NCBI RefSeq assembly: GCF_041296385.1
Contig: NW_027183981.1
Span: 2,172,501-2,236,500 of the forward strand
Direction of reading: 5' to 3'
Origin: Aphelocoma coerulescens
Lineage: Eukaryota; Chordata; Aves; Passeriformes; Corvidae
Length of the DNA: 64,000 nucleotides
The notes beneath the pieces were generated by a model, which saw only the letters and a list, made by a program, of their open reading frames with translations, was not told the DNA's origin and searched no databases. This document shows positions 7,894 to 21,670 of the stretch, in pieces; the stretch's first letter is position 1; each line of letters opens with the position of its first letter. Both the position numbers and the translations under genes were made by a program.

Positions 7894-9075
7894 TTGAATG
7901 AGATGTGTAAAACCTCCGCTCCTGGGCCAGATGGGATTGCTCTGGGTCATCGTATTAAAATAGACCCTAAGTTCTCCCAGTTGACAGAGATCTTCAACCT
8001 CTGGCTTGCCACCGGAACTTTACCGGACGCGCTGCGGGACTGCCTGACAGTTTTGATACCCAAGTCATCCAATGAGGAGAAACCTGGTGATATCAACAAC
8101 TGGAGGCCTATCACCATTGCTTCAGTGGTGTTTAGGTTGTTCTCCAGGATCGCGAATGCGAGACTGGCCCGTGCATGTCCCATTAACCCCAGACAACGGG
8201 GTTTTATCAGCGCATCAGGCTGTTCTGAGAACCTTAAGCTGTTACAGCTTTTGGTTAAGAAGGCAAAACAGGAACATAGAAGTTTGGGGGTGGTATTTGT
8301 GGATATTGCCAAGGCATTTGATACCGTTTGCCAGCAGCATATTATAGCTGGTTTGGTTAAGAGGGGAGTTGATTCCCATATAATCCATCTAATTGGTGAG
8401 ATGTACAGGAATATTAAGACGTACATCGTCGCCAAGAATGGGAAAACAGACCCCATTAACACCTGCTCCGGTGTTAAACAGGGCAACCCAATGTCACTTT
8501 TGTTATTCAACCTGGCGCTGGATCCTCTCCTATGTAAACTGGAAACGGAAGGGTGTGGATTCCATCTTGGTGGATTTAAGATTACGGCCATGGCCTTCGC
8601 AGATGATCTGGTGCTTCTGAGCGACTCATGGGAAGGCATGTGTTATAACATCAAAATTTTGGAGACCTTTTGTGAGCTTACTGGTCTCCGAACTCAAGAA
8701 GAGAAATGCCACGGCTTTTACATCAAGCCGACCAAGGACGCGTATACCATCAGTGACTGTCCTGCTTGGCAAGTTGGAGGGACTCCCCTCAACATGATCA
8801 ACCCGGGAAGCTCAGAGAAATATCTTGGCACACAGATTGACCCTTGGACCGGTTTCGCTGATCCTGGCCTTCCTACGAAACTTGAAGAATGGCTTCATCG
8901 GATTGGTAGCGCACCACTTAAACCTCTTCAGAAAGCCGATAGGACATATACCATCCCTAGACTGATATATCTGGCTGACCATACCAATGTAAAAACTGGG
9001 CTCCTCGAATCCCTTGACTTGATGATAAAAAAAATCGGTCAAGGAGCGGCTTCATCTCCCAACTTGTACATGTGA
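7894..9075 (+). pseudogene. R2 reverse transcriptase segment, unit 2
   Basis: Translation identical to unit 1; Arg at codon 20; A8 frameshift at 9027-9034. Confidence 0.92.
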
Positions 9076-9124
9076 TGCCATCCTGTATTCGAGATTTAAA
9101 GACGGAGGGCTGGGGTTTATCAAA

Positions 9125-9922
9125 TTGGCGGCGCTTATACCTAGTATTCAAGCACGAAGATTGCACAGATTAGCTCAATCTTCGGATGGGACCTTGGTTT
9201 CTTTTTTGAAGGGTGAACATCTAGAATTGATACATGAGAAATTATGGGTTAAAGCTGGGGGTGTACGAGAGTCCGTCCCCCAAATTTGGGACCCCATCCC
9301 ATTGATGGAAGTCGCTAGCGAGGGGAGTGAAGCCTTGTCTGAGTGGGAGGCACCACGTTCCAAGCTTCGCCTTCCTAGGCCCTGTGACTGGCGGAAGGTG
9401 GAATTCAATAAATGGAAACATCTGGTTGCCCAGGGCCATGGGATCGAAAATTTTGAGAATGATAAGATCAGTAATGACTGGTTGATGCATTACCGCAGCA
9501 TCCCTCACAGAAAACTCATAACGGCGCTGCAATTAAGAGCGAAGGTCTACCCCACTCGGGAATTCTTAGCAAGGGGTAGACACGATGTCTGTGTTCGATC
9601 CTGCAGACACTGCGGCGCCGAATATGAATCAGCGTCCCATGTCATCGGAAAATGCCCAATTACTCAGGACGCCAGAATTAAAAGGCATAATTTCATCTGC
9701 GAAACCCTTAGCCGAGAAGCTAAGAGGGAGAATTGGACGGTTTTCCAGGAGCCGCATTTGAGAGATGAAGAAAATGAGTTATTTAAGCCTGATTTAATCT
9801 TTGTGAAGGATGCTAAGGCACTTGTAGTGGACGTAACAGTGAGATACGAGCACAGCAATTCTTCACTGAAAGGGGCCGCTGTGGAGAAGGCAAAAAAGTA
9901 TCCTTCTTCCACAGATTTGTGA
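9125..9922 (+). pseudogene. R2 endonuclease segment, unit 2
   Basis: Protein identical to unit 1. The silent private change at 9154 turns GCG into GCA. Confidence 0.9.
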
Positions 9923-10343
9923 CCTCACTAATGTAACATCTGTAGAGTTCACTGGTTTCCCCTTAGGAGCGCGGGGGAAATGGTATGAGAGGAACTCTGA
10001 ATTGCTACAGGCCTTGGGACTCTCTAAAACGAGGCTAGGGAGACTAGCCCGGGCCCTGGCATCCAGAGCACTCTTCTCTTCTGTAGATATCGTACATATG
10101 TTCGCAAGCAAAGCCAGATTGTTTGTACCTTTACAATAAAGGCCCCTTCCCTGAGTGGTTCGAGCTGGACAGTGGAATTGGTTTTGGGTGGGAGGGGTTC
10201 ACCCGTCATAACGCGTCTTGCCCATATTTGGGCTACAAATTTGGATTCGACCAGGTGGACGGGCCACCTTTACTTAACCCAGAAAAGAAACATACCATTT
10301 TATATGTTTATTAAATAGCCATAGTTACTAACTGGGCATAGCT

Positions 10344-10407
10344 GCAGAGGTCGCACCTCCTCGTGGTCCCGCCGGATACCCGTAAGGGTAACTAAGTCGA
10401 CCTCTGC
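10344..10407 (+). ncRNA. R2 HDV-like ribozyme core, unit 3
   Basis: Identical to the core at 1980-2043. Confidence 0.85.
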
Positions 10408-10986
10408 CCCAGTGTGAGTGAGGGGGTAATATCTCCCCTCCCTATTGCTGGACTCGCCACCCAGTGGTAGATTCACAAATCGCAGAAACAAATTTATTGG
10501 CGCAGCTATTTGCTGTTGCCCAAAGCCTTGTCCACGGGCATTAGTTGGACACAGTCTGCAGGTTGGTCGAGGGTTCCACCTGCAGACTCTGACAACCCTC
10601 TTTTAGATTTGACCAAACGCCATCTCGGTCTTGACAATGGTACAATCTGTGGCTTTGCGGTACGTGTCTACGGCCACCCAAACTGACCCTTTAGATCTGT
10701 GGGTTAGAGAGGCCAGAATTCCACCACTATCTGTGGTGTTAGAGGAGGAAAGAATCAATCTTGTACCTTTGGAGTTTATAAACTCCAAAGTTGCTCTTGA
10801 AGTTGGGAGCCATCTGGGTAACACCGCAGATTGTCTGGCTGTATTTCCTGAACCTTATGAAATCTTGCCCTTTGGGCTGGTTCAGGAAGAAATAAATGGG
10901 TGTGAAACAAGAGAAATAGAGGAGCCAATGACACCTGGGACTCCTCCGGGATCAGAGGGGGCGGAACAATTACAGGAACTCCTGTT

Positions 10987-12051
10987 ATGTCTGTCCCGGA
11001 CAAAAATCCATCATGTCCAAGGTGTCTGACCCGGTTTACTAATACGCTGGGGTTAACAGACCATCTAAAGACGTCCCATGGCTGTAATAAGATCTGGTTT
11101 AGGTGCTCTAAGTGTGGTAAACAAAATCTGAAATACCACAGTATCTCCTGTCATGTCCCTCGGTGCAAAGGTGAAGGATTTGTGGCCCCTACGGGTAGCT
11201 GGGTCTGTGAGGTGTGCTCTAGAGGTTTTGCTACAAAGATTGGACTGGGACAGCACAAGAGGTTACAACATCCTCTTGTGTGTAATGTGGAACGGATAGC
11301 TGCCTCTCACCCCAAAGAAACATCTTTGCGGGGGGCCCATAAGAAGGTATGGACCGAGGAGGAAGAGGCTCTCCTGAATCAATTGGTGGTTAAGTTTGCT
11401 GGTAGCAGGAACATCAATCAGCTAATAGCGGAGCACTTGCCATCTAAGACGCCAAAGCAGATTAGTGACAAAAGACGCCTTCTAGGAAAAGGTCCCTCAA
11501 AGAAAGTTCGATTTAGAGAAGGCGGGGCTGTAGGCAGAGAAGAACCTCCCCAATCTGCTAAGGGGCAAAGTGAGGGACGCTTGGTGCTCCACTATCATGA
11601 TATCATCAAGCTGAAGCTATCGGCAGGCGAGTTCACCGTGTGTCAGGAGGCCTTTGAGAAAATAATGCAGGGGCAAGATCCGCAATCAGTGGTGAACGAA
11701 GTGTATGAGAAGTTTCGGGATAGCCAGGATAGGCTTAACCATAAAGTGTCTAAGCCGCGAAGGCCCCGGGGGCCTCGAGGCCAAAAAGCATCCGGGGTGA
11801 CAACTAAACGGATGCAGAAAAGGGCCGTTAAGCGAGGAAAATATCTGAGATATCAGAGGTTGTTTCAGATACATAGAGGGAGGTTGGCACGGGTTATTTT
11901 GGATAACACGGAAGCCCTGCAGTGCCAAATACCATCTGGTGTTATCCACAGTGCACATTTAAAGAGAGATGGGAAACATCTGTCTGTTTTAGTGGTCTTG
12001 AATCCTTCCCAGTATATAGGGAGGCGGATAACACCATGTTTCGAGACCTGA
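10987..12051 (+). pseudogene. R2 zinc-finger/Myb segment, unit 3
   Basis: Translation identical to unit 1; Pro at the Myb variant site. Confidence 0.9.
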
Positions 12052-12075
12052 TTTCAGAGAGAGACTGGTAAGAAC

Positions 12076-13257
12076 TTGAATGAGATGTGTAAAACCTCCG
12101 CTCCTGGGCCAGATGGGATTGCTCTGGGTCATCGTATTAAAATAGACCCTAAGTTCTCCCAGTTGACAGAGATCTTCAACCTCTGGCTTGCCACCGGAAC
12201 TTTACCGGACGCGCTGCGGGACTGCCTGACAGTTTTGATACCCAAGTCATCCAATGAGGAGAAACCTGGTGATATCAACAACTGGAGGCCTATCACCATT
12301 GCTTCAGTGGTGTTTAGGTTGTTCTCCAGGATCGCGAATGCGAGACTGGCCCGTGCATGTCCCATTAACCCCAGACAACGGGGTTTTATCAGCGCATCAG
12401 GCTGTTCTGAGAACCTTAAGCTGTTACAGCTTTTGGTTAAGAAGGCAAAACAGGAACATAGAAGTTTGGGGGTGGTATTTGTGGATATTGCCAAGGCATT
12501 TGATACCGTTTGCCAGCAGCATATTATAGCTGGTTTGGTTAAGAGGGGAGTTGATTCCCATATAATCCATCTAATTGGTGAGATGTACAGGAATATTAAG
12601 ACGTACATCGTCGCCAAGAATGGGAAAACAGACCCCATTAACACCTGCTCCGGTGTTAAACAGGGCAACCCAATGTCACTTTTGTTATTCAACCTGGCGC
12701 TGGATCCTCTCCTATGTAAACTGGAAACGGAAGGGTGTGGATTCCATCTTGGTGGATTTAAGATTACGGCCATGGCCTTCGCAGATGATCTGGTGCTTCT
12801 GAGCGACTCATGGGAAGGCATGTGTTATAACATCAAAATTTTGGAGACCTTTTGTGAGCTTACTGGTCTCCGAACTCAAGAAGAGAAATGCCACGGCTTT
12901 TACATCAAGCCGACCAAGGACGCGTATACCATCAGTGACTGTCCTGCTTGGCAAGTTGGAGGGACTCCCCTCAACATGATCAACCCGGGAAGCTCAGAGA
13001 AATATCTTGGCACACAGATTGACCCTTGGACCGGTTTCGCTGATCCTGGCCTTCCTACGAAACTTGAAGAATGGCTTCATCGGATTGGTAGCGCACCACT
13101 TAAACCTCTTCAGAAAGCCGATAGGACATATACCATCCCTAGACTGATATATCTGGCTGACCATACCAATGTAAAAACTGGGCTCCTCGAATCCCTTGAC
13201 TTGATGATACAAAAAATCGGTCAAGGAGCGGCTTCATCTCCCAACTTGTACATGTGA
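12076..13257 (+). pseudogene. R2 reverse transcriptase segment, unit 3
   Basis: One private change, 13210 A to C, alters Lys to Gln at codon 379 and interrupts the A8 run. The length is unchanged, so the frameshift persists although the homopolymer is broken. Confidence 0.92.
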
Positions 13258-13342
13258 TGCCATCCTGTATTCGAGATTTAAAGACGGAGGGCTGGGGTTT
13301 ATCAAATTGGCGGCGCTTATACCTAGTATTCAAGCGTGAAGA

Positions 13343-14104
13343 TTGCACAGATTAGCTCAATCTTCGGATGGGACCTTGGTTTCTTTTTTGAAGGGTGAAC
13401 ATCTAGAATTGATACATGAGAAATTATGGGTTAAAGCTGGGGGTGTACGAGAGTCCGTCCCCCAAATTTGGGACCCCATCCCATTGATGGAAGTTGCTAG
13501 CGAGGGGAGTGAAGCCTTGTCTGAGTGGGAGGCACCACGTTCCAAGCTTCGCCTTCCTAGGCCCTGTGACTGGCGGAAGGTGGAATTCAATAAATGGAAA
13601 CATCTGGTTGCCCAGGGCCATGGGATCGAAAATTTTGAGAATGATAAGATCAGTAATGACTGGTTGATGCATTACCGCAGCATCCCTCACAGAAAACTCA
13701 TAACGGCGCTGCAATTAAGAGCGAAGGTCTACCCCACTCGGGAATTCTTAGCAAGGGGTAGACACGATGTCTGTGTTCGATCCTGCAGACACTGCGGCGC
13801 CGAATATGAATCAGCGTCCCATGTCATCGGAAAATGCCCAATTACTCAGGACGCCAGAATTAAAAGGCATAATTTCATCTGCGAAACCCTTAGCCGAGAA
13901 GCTAAGAGGGAGAATTGGACGGTTTTCCAGGAGCCGCATTTGAGAGATGAAGAAAATGAGTTATTTAAGCCTGATTTAATCTTTGTGAAGGATGCTAAGG
14001 CACTTGTAGTGGACGTAACAGTGAGATACGAGCACAGCAATTCTTCACTGAAAGGGGCCGCTGTGGAGAAGGCAAAAAAGTATCCTTCTTCCACAGATTT
14101 GTGA
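13343..14104 (+). pseudogene. R2 endonuclease segment, unit 3, with an extra nonsense codon
   Basis: The frame that elsewhere starts at the equivalent of 13307 is cut by CGA to TGA at 13337-13339 (Arg 11 to stop), so it is open only from 13340. The knuckle and P-D-X12-D motif downstream are intact. 13495 is a silent C to T. Confidence 0.9.
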
Positions 14105-14525
14105 CCTCACTAATGTAACATCTGTAGAGTTCACTGGTTTCCCCTTAGGAGCGCGGGGGAAATGGTATGAGAGGAACTCTGAATTGCTACAGGCCTTGGG
14201 ACTCTCTAAAACGAGGCTAGGGAGACTAGCCCGGGCCCTGGCATCCAGAGCACTCTTCTCTTCTGTAGATATCGTACATATGTTCGCAAGCAAAGCCAGA
14301 TTGTTTGTACCTTTACAATAAAGGCCCCTTCCCTGAGTGGTTCGAGCTGGACAGTGGAATTGGTTTTGGGTGGGAGGGGTTCACCCGTCATAACGCGTCT
14401 TGCCCATATTTGGGCTACAAATTTGGATTCGACCAGGTGGACGGGCCACCTTTACTTAACCCAGAAAAGAAACATACCATTTTATATGTTTATTAAATAG
14501 CCATAGTTACTAACTGGGCATAGCT

Positions 14526-14589
14526 GCAGAGGTCGCACCTCCTCGTGGTCCCGCCGGATACCCGTAAGGGTAACTAAGTCGACCTCTGC
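14526..14589 (+). ncRNA. R2 HDV-like ribozyme core, unit 4
   Basis: Identical to the core at 1980-2043. Confidence 0.85.
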
Positions 14590-15168
14590 CCCAGTGTGAG
14601 TGAGGGGGTAATATCTCCCCTCCCTATTGCTGGACTCGCCACCCAGTGGTAGATTCACAAATCGCAGAAACAAATTTATTGGCGCAGCTATTTGCTGTTG
14701 CCCAAAGCCTTGTCCACGGGCATTAGTTGGACACAGTCTGCAGGTTGGTCGAGGGTTCCACCTGCAGACTCTGACAACCCTCTTTTAGATTTGACCAAAC
14801 GCCATCTCGGTCTTGACAATGGTACAATCTGTGGCTTTGCGGTACGTGTCTACGGCCACCCAAACTGACCCTTTAGATCTGTGGGTTAGAGAGGCCAGAA
14901 TTCCACCACTATCTGTGGTGTTAGAGGAGGAAAGAATCAATCTTGTACCTTTGGAGTTTATAAACTCCAAAGTTGCTCTTGAAGTTGGGAGCCATCTGGG
15001 TAACACCGCAGATTGTCTGGCTGTATTTCCTGAACCTTATGAAATCTTGCCCTTTGGGCTGGTTCAGGAAGAAATAAATGGGTGTGAAACAAGAGAAATA
15101 GAGGAGCCAATGACACCTGGGACTCCTCCGGGATCAGAGGGGGCGGAACAATTACAGGAACTCCTGTT

Positions 15169-16233
15169 ATGTCTGTCCCGGACAAAAATCCATCATGTCC
15201 AAGGTGTCTGACCCGGTTTACTAATACGCTGGGGTTAACAGACCATCTAAAGACGTCCCATGGCTGTAATAAGATCTGGTTTAGGTGCTCTAAGTGTGGT
15301 AAACAAAATCTGAAATACCACAGTATCTCCTGTCATGTCCCTCGGTGCAAAGGTGAAGGATTTGTGGCCCCTACGGGTAGCTGGGTCTGTGAGGTGTGCT
15401 CTAGAGGTTTTGCTACAAAGATTGGACTGGGACAGCACAAGAGGTTACAACATCCTCTTGTGTGTAATGTGGAACGGATAGCTGCCTCTCACCCCAAAGA
15501 AACATCTTTGCGGGGGGCCCATAAGAAGGTATGGACCGAGGAGGAAGAGGCTCTCCTGAATCAATTGGTGGTTAAGTTTGCTGGTAGCAGGAACATCAAT
15601 CAGCTAATAGCGGAGCACTTGCCATCTAAGACGCCAAAGCAGATTAGTGACAAAAGACGCCTTCTAGGAAAAGGTCCCTCAAAGAAAGTTCGATTTAGAG
15701 AAGGCGGGGCTGTAGGCAGAGAAGAACCTCCCCAATCTGCTAAGGGGCAAAGTGAGGGACGCTTGGTGCTCCACTATCATGATATCATCAAGCTGAAGCT
15801 ATCGGCAGGCGAGTTCACCGTGTGTCAGGAGGCCTTTGAGAAAATAATGCAGGGGCAAGATCCGCAATCAGTGGTGAACGAAGTGTATGAGAAGTTTCGG
15901 GATAGCCAGGATAGGCTTAACCATAAAGTGTCTAAGCCGCGAAGGCCCCGGGGGCCTCGAGGCCAAAAAGCATCCGGGGTGACAACTAAACGGATGCAGA
16001 AAAGGGCCGTTAAGCGAGGAAAATATCTGAGATATCAGAGGTTGTTTCAGATACATAGAGGGAGGTTGGCACGGGTTATTTTGGATAACACGGAAGCCCT
16101 GCAGTGCCAAATACCATCTGGTGTTATCCACAGTGCACATTTAAAGAGAGATGGGAAACATCTGTCTGTTTTAGTGGTCTTGAATCCTTCCCAGTATATA
16201 GGGAGGCGGATAACACCATGTTTCGAGACCTGA
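15169..16233 (+). pseudogene. R2 zinc-finger/Myb segment, unit 4
   Basis: Translation identical to unit 1; Pro at the Myb variant site. Confidence 0.9.
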
Positions 16234-16257
16234 TTTCAGAGAGAGACTGGTAAGAAC

Positions 16258-17439
16258 TTGAATGAGATGTGTAAAACCTCCGCTCCTGGGCCAGATGGGA
16301 TTGCTCTGGGTCATCGTATTAAAATAGACCCTAAGTTCTCCCAGTTGACAGAGATCTTCAACCTCTGGCTTGCCACCGGAACTTTACCGGACGCGCTGCG
16401 GGACTGCCTGACAGTTTTGATACCCAAGTCATCCAATGAGGAGAAACCTGGTGATATCAACAACTGGAGGCCTATCACCATTGCTTCAGTGGTGTTTAGG
16501 TTGTTCTCCAGGATCGCGAATGCGAGACTGGCCCGTGCATGTCCCATTAACCCCAGACAACGGGGTTTTATCAGCGCATCAGGCTGTTCTGAGAACCTTA
16601 AGCTGTTACAGCTTTTGGTTAAGAAGGCAAAACAGGAACATAGAAGTTTGGGGGTGGTATTTGTGGATATTGCCAAGGCATTTGATACCGTTTGCCAGCA
16701 GCATATTATAGCTGGTTTGGTTAAGAGGGGAGTTGATTCCCATATAATCCATCTAATTGGTGAGATGTACAGGAATATTAAGACGTACATCGTCGCCAAG
16801 AATGGGAAAACAGACCCCATTAACACCTGCTCCGGTGTTAAACAGGGCAACCCAATGTCACTTTTGTTATTCAACCTGGCGCTGGATCCTCTCCTATGTA
16901 AACTGGAAACGGAAGGGTGTGGATTCCATCTTGGTGGATTTAAGATTACGGCCATGGCCTTCGCAGATGATCTGGTGCTTCTGAGCGACTCATGGGAAGG
17001 CATGTGTTATAACATCAAAATTTTGGAGACCTTTTGTGAGCTTACTGGTCTCCGAACTCAAGAAGAGAAATGCCACGGCTTTTACATCAAGCCGACCAAG
17101 GACGCGTATACCATCAGTGACTGTCCTGCTTGGCAAGTTGGAGGGACTCCCCTCAACATGATCAACCCGGGAAGCTCAGAGAAATATCTTGGCACACAGA
17201 TTGACCCTTGGACCGGTTTCGCTGATCCTGGCCTTCCTACGAAACTTGAAGAATGGCTTCATCGGATTGGTAGCGCACCACTTAAACCTCTTCAGAAAGC
17301 CGATAGGACATATACCATCCCTAGACTGATATATCTGGCTGACCATACCAATGTAAAAACTGGGCTCCTCGAATCCCTTGACTTGATGATAAAAAAAATC
17401 GGTCAAGGAGCGGCTTCATCTCCCAACTTGTACATGTGA
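16258..17439 (+). pseudogene. R2 reverse transcriptase segment, unit 4
   Basis: Translation identical to unit 1; Arg at codon 20. Confidence 0.92.
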
Positions 17440-17488
17440 TGCCATCCTGTATTCGAGATTTAAAGACGGAGGGCTGGGGTTTATCAAA

Positions 17489-18286
17489 TTGGCGGCGCTT
17501 ATACCTAGTATTCAAGCGCGAAGATTGCACAGATTAGCTCAATCTTCGGATGGGACCTTGGTTTCTTTTTTGAAGGGTGAACATCTAGAATTGATACATG
17601 AGAAATTATGGGTTAAAGCTGGGGGTGTACGAGAGTCCGTCCCCCAAATTTGGGACCCCATCCCATTGATGGAAGTCGCTAGCGAGGGGAGTGAAGCCTT
17701 GTCTGAGTGGGAGGCACCACGTTCCAAGCTTCGCCTTCCTAGGCCCTGTGACTGGCGGAAGGTGGAATTCAATAAATGGAAACATCTGGTTGCCCAGGGC
17801 CATGGGATCGAAAATTTTGAGAATGATAAGATCAGTAATGACTGGTTGATGCATTACCGCAGCATCCCTCACAGAAAACTCATAACGGCGCTGCAATTAA
17901 GAGCGAAGGTCTACCCCACTCGGGAATTCTTAGCAAGGGGTAGACACGATGTCTGTGTTCGATCCTGCAGACACTGCGGCGCCGAATATGAATCAGCGTC
18001 CCATGTCATCGGAAAATGCCCAATTACTCAGGACGCCAGAATTAAAAGGCATAATTTCATCTGCGAAACCCTTAGCCGAGAAGCTAAGAGGGAGAATTGG
18101 ACGGTTTTCCAGGAGCCGCATTTGAGAGATGAAGAAAATGAGTTATTTAAGCCTGATTTAATCTTTGTGAAGGATGCTAAGGCACTTGTAGTGGACGTAA
18201 CAGTGAGATACGAGCACAGCAATTCTTCACTGAAAGGGGCCGCTGTGGAGAAGGCAAAAAAGTATCCTTCTTCCACAGATTTGTGA
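17489..18286 (+). pseudogene. R2 endonuclease segment, unit 4
   Basis: Translation identical to unit 1. Confidence 0.9.
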
Positions 18287-18707
18287 CCTCACTAATGTAA
18301 CATCTGTAGAGTTCACTGGTTTCCCCTTAGGAGCGCGGGGGAAATGGTATGAGAGGAACTCTGAATTGCTACAGGCCTTGGGACTCTCTAAAACGAGGCT
18401 AGGGAGACTAGCCCGGGCCCTGGCATCCAGAGCACTCTTCTCTTCTGTAGATATCGTACATATGTTCGCAAGCAAAGCCAGATTGTTTGTACCTTTACAA
18501 TAAAGGCCCCTTCCCTGAGTGGTTCGAGCTGGACAGTGGAATTGGTTTTGGGTGGGAGGGGTTCACCCGTCATAACGCGTCTTGCCCATATTTGGGCTAC
18601 AAATTTGGATTCGACCAGGTGGACGGGCCACCTTTACTTAACCCAGAAAAGAAACATACCATTTTATATGTTTATTAAATAGCCATAGTTACTAACTGGG
18701 CATAGCT

Positions 18708-18771
18708 GCAGAGGTCGCACCTCCTCGTGGTCCCGCCGGATACCCGTAAGGGTAACTAAGTCGACCTCTGC
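18708..18771 (+). ncRNA. R2 HDV-like ribozyme core, unit 5
   Basis: Identical to the core at 1980-2043. Confidence 0.85.
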
Positions 18772-19350
18772 CCCAGTGTGAGTGAGGGGGTAATATCTCC
18801 CCTCCCTATTGCTGGACTCGCCACCCAGTGGTAGATTCACAAATCGCAGAAACAAATTTATTGGCGCAGCTATTTGCTGTTGCCCAAAGCCTTGTCCACG
18901 GGCATTAGTTGGACACAGTCTGCAGGTTGGTCGAGGGTTCCACCTGCAGACTCTGACAACCCTCTTTTAGATTTGACCAAACGCCATCTCGGTCTTGACA
19001 ATGGTACAATCTGTGGCTTTGCGGTACGTGTCTACGGCCACCCAAACTGACCCTTTAGATCTGTGGGTTAGAGAGGCCAGAATTCCACCACTATCTGTGG
19101 TGTTAGAGGAGGAAAGAATCAATCTTGTACCTTTGGAATTTATAAACTCCAAAGTTGCTCTTGAAGTTGGGAGCCATCTGGGTAACACCGCAGATTGTCT
19201 GGCTGTATTTCCTGAACCTTATGAAATCTTGCCCTTTGGGCTGGTTCAGGAAGAAATAAATGGGTGTGAAACAAGAGAAATAGAGGAGCCAATGACACCT
19301 GGGACTCCTCCGGGATCAGAGGGGGCGGAACAATTACAGGAACTCCTGTT

Positions 19351-20415
19351 ATGTCTGTCCCGGACAAAAATCCATCATGTCCAAGGTGTCTGACCCGGTT
19401 TACTAATACGCTGGGGTTAACAGACCATCTAAAGACGTCCCATGGCTGTAATAAGATCTGGTTAAGGTGCTCTAAGTGTGGTAAACAAAATCTGAAATAC
19501 CACAGTATCTCCTGTCATGTCCCTCGGTGCAAAGGTGAAGGATTTGTGGCCCCTACGGGTAGCTGGGTCTGTGAGGTGTGCTCTAGAGGTTTTGCTACAA
19601 AGATTGGACTGGGACAGCACAAGAGGTTACAACATCCTCTTGTGTGTAATGTGGAACGGATAGCTGCCTCTCACCCCAAAGAAACATCTTTGCGGGGGGC
19701 CCATAAGAAGGTATGGACCGAGGAGGAAGAGGCTCTCCTGAATCAATTGGTGGTTAAGTTTGCTGGTAGCAGGAACATCAATCAGCTAATAGCGGAGCAC
19801 TTGCCATCTAAGACGCCAAAGCAGATTAGTGACAAAAGACGCCTTCTAGGAAAAGGTCCCTCAAAGAAAGTTCGATTTAGAGAAGGCGGGGCTGTAGGCA
19901 GAGAAGAACCTCCCCAATCTGCTAAGGGGCAAAGTGAGGGACGCTTGGTGCTCCACTATCATGATATCATCAAGCTGAAGCTATCGGCAGGCGAGTTCAC
20001 CGTGTGTCAGGAGGCCTTTGAGAAAATAATGCAGGGGCAAGATCCGCAATCAGTGGTGAACGAAGTGTATGAGAAGTTTCGGGATAGCCAGGATAGGCTT
20101 AACCATAAAGTGTCTAAGCCGCGAAGGCCCCGGGGGCCTCGAGGCCAAAAAGCATCCGGGGTGACAACTAAACGGATGCAGAAAAGGGCCGTTAAGCGAG
20201 GAAAATATCTGAGATATCAGAGGTTGTTTCAGATACATAGAGGGAGGTTGGCACGGGTTATTTTGGATAACACGGAAGCCCTGCAGTGCCAAATACCATC
20301 TGGTGTTATCCACAGTGCACATTTAAAGAGAGATGGGAAACATCTGTCTGTTTTAGTGGTCTTGAATCCTTCCCAGTATATAGGGAGGCGGATAACACCA
20401 TGTTTCGAGACCTGA
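19351..20415 (+). pseudogene. R2 zinc-finger/Myb segment, unit 5
   Basis: 19464 T to A changes Phe 38 to Leu, two residues before the first cysteine of finger 2. Ligands are unaffected. Confidence 0.9.
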
Positions 20416-20439
20416 TTTCAGAGAGAGACTGGTAAGAAC

Positions 20440-21621
20440 TTGAATGAGATGTGTAAAACCTCCGCTCCTGGGCCAGATGGGATTGCTCTGGGTCATCGTA
20501 TTAAAATAGACCCTAAGTTCTCCCAGTTGACAGAGATCTTCAACCTCTGGCTTGCCACCGGAACTTTACCGGACGCGCTGCGGGACTGCCTGACAGTTTT
20601 GATACCCAAGTCATCCAATGAGGAGAAACCTGGTGATATCAACAACTGGAGGCCTATCACCATTGCTTCAGTGGTGTTTAGGTTGTTCTCCAGGATCGCG
20701 AATGCGAGACTGGCCCGTGCATGTCCCATTAACCCCAGACAACGGGGTTTTATCAGCGCATCAGGCTGTTCTGAGAACCTTAAGCTGTTACAGCTTTTGG
20801 TTAAGAAGGCAAAACAGGAACATAGAAGTTTGGGGGTGGTATTTGTGGATATTGCCAAGGCATTTGATACCGTTTGCCAGCAGCATATTATAGCTGGTTT
20901 GGTTAAGAGGGGAGTTGATTCCCATATAATCCATCTAATTGGTGAGATGTACAGGAATATTAAGACGTACATCGTCGCCAAGAATGGGAAAACAGACCCC
21001 ATTAACACCTGCTCCGGTGTTAAACAGGGCAACCCAATGTCACTTTTGTTATTCAACCTGGCGCTGGATCCTCTCCTATGTAAACTGGAAACGGAAGGGT
21101 GTGGATTCCATCTTGGTGGATTTAAGATTACGGCCATGGCCTTCGCAGATGATCTGGTGCTTCTGAGCGACTCATGGGAAGGCATGTGTTATAACATCAA
21201 AATTTTGGAGACCTTTTGTGAGCTTACTGGTCTCCGAACTCAAGAAGAGAAATGCCACGGCTTTTACATCAAGCCGACCAAGGACGCGTATACCATCAGT
21301 GACTGTCCTGCTTGGCAAGTTGGAGGGACTCCCCTCAACATGATCAACCCGGGAAGCTCAGAGAAATATCTTGGCACACAGATTGACCCTTGGACCGGTT
21401 TCGCTGATCCTGGCCTTCCTACGAAACTTGAAGAATGGCTTCATCGGATTGGTAGCGCACCACTTAAACCTCTTCAGAAAGCCGATAGGACATATACCAT
21501 CCCTAGACTGATATATCTGGCTGACCATACCAATGTAAAAACTGGGCTCCTCGAATCCCTTGACTTGATGATAAAAAAAATCGGTCAAGGAGCGGCTTCA
21601 TCTCCCAACTTGTACATGTGA
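20440..21621 (+). pseudogene. R2 reverse transcriptase segment, unit 5
   Basis: Translation identical to unit 1; Arg at codon 20. Confidence 0.92.
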
Positions 21622-21670
21622 TGCCATCCTGTATTCGAGATTTAAAGACGGAGGGCTGGGGTTTATCAAA

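Larger units (their letters stand above)
6134..10315 (+). mobile_element. R2-like unit 2
   Basis: Start ATG at 6455, N-terminal segment to 6847, C-terminal segment 9912-10139. Haplotype at the three recurrent sites (7258, 7443, 7952): C-A-G. One private change, 9154 G to A, silent in the endonuclease frame. Confidence 0.95.
10316..14497 (+). mobile_element. R2-like unit 3, the most diverged seen
   Basis: Start ATG at 10637, N-terminal segment to 11029, C-terminal segment 14094-14321. Haplotype C-A-G. It carries three changes within 290 bp: 13210 A to C, 13337 C to T (a new stop) and 13495 C to T (shared with unit 9). Confidence 0.95.
14498..18679 (+). mobile_element. R2-like unit 4
   Basis: Start ATG at 14819, N-terminal segment to 15211, C-terminal segment 18276-18503. 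Haplotype C-A-G; no private variant seen. Confidence 0.95.
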
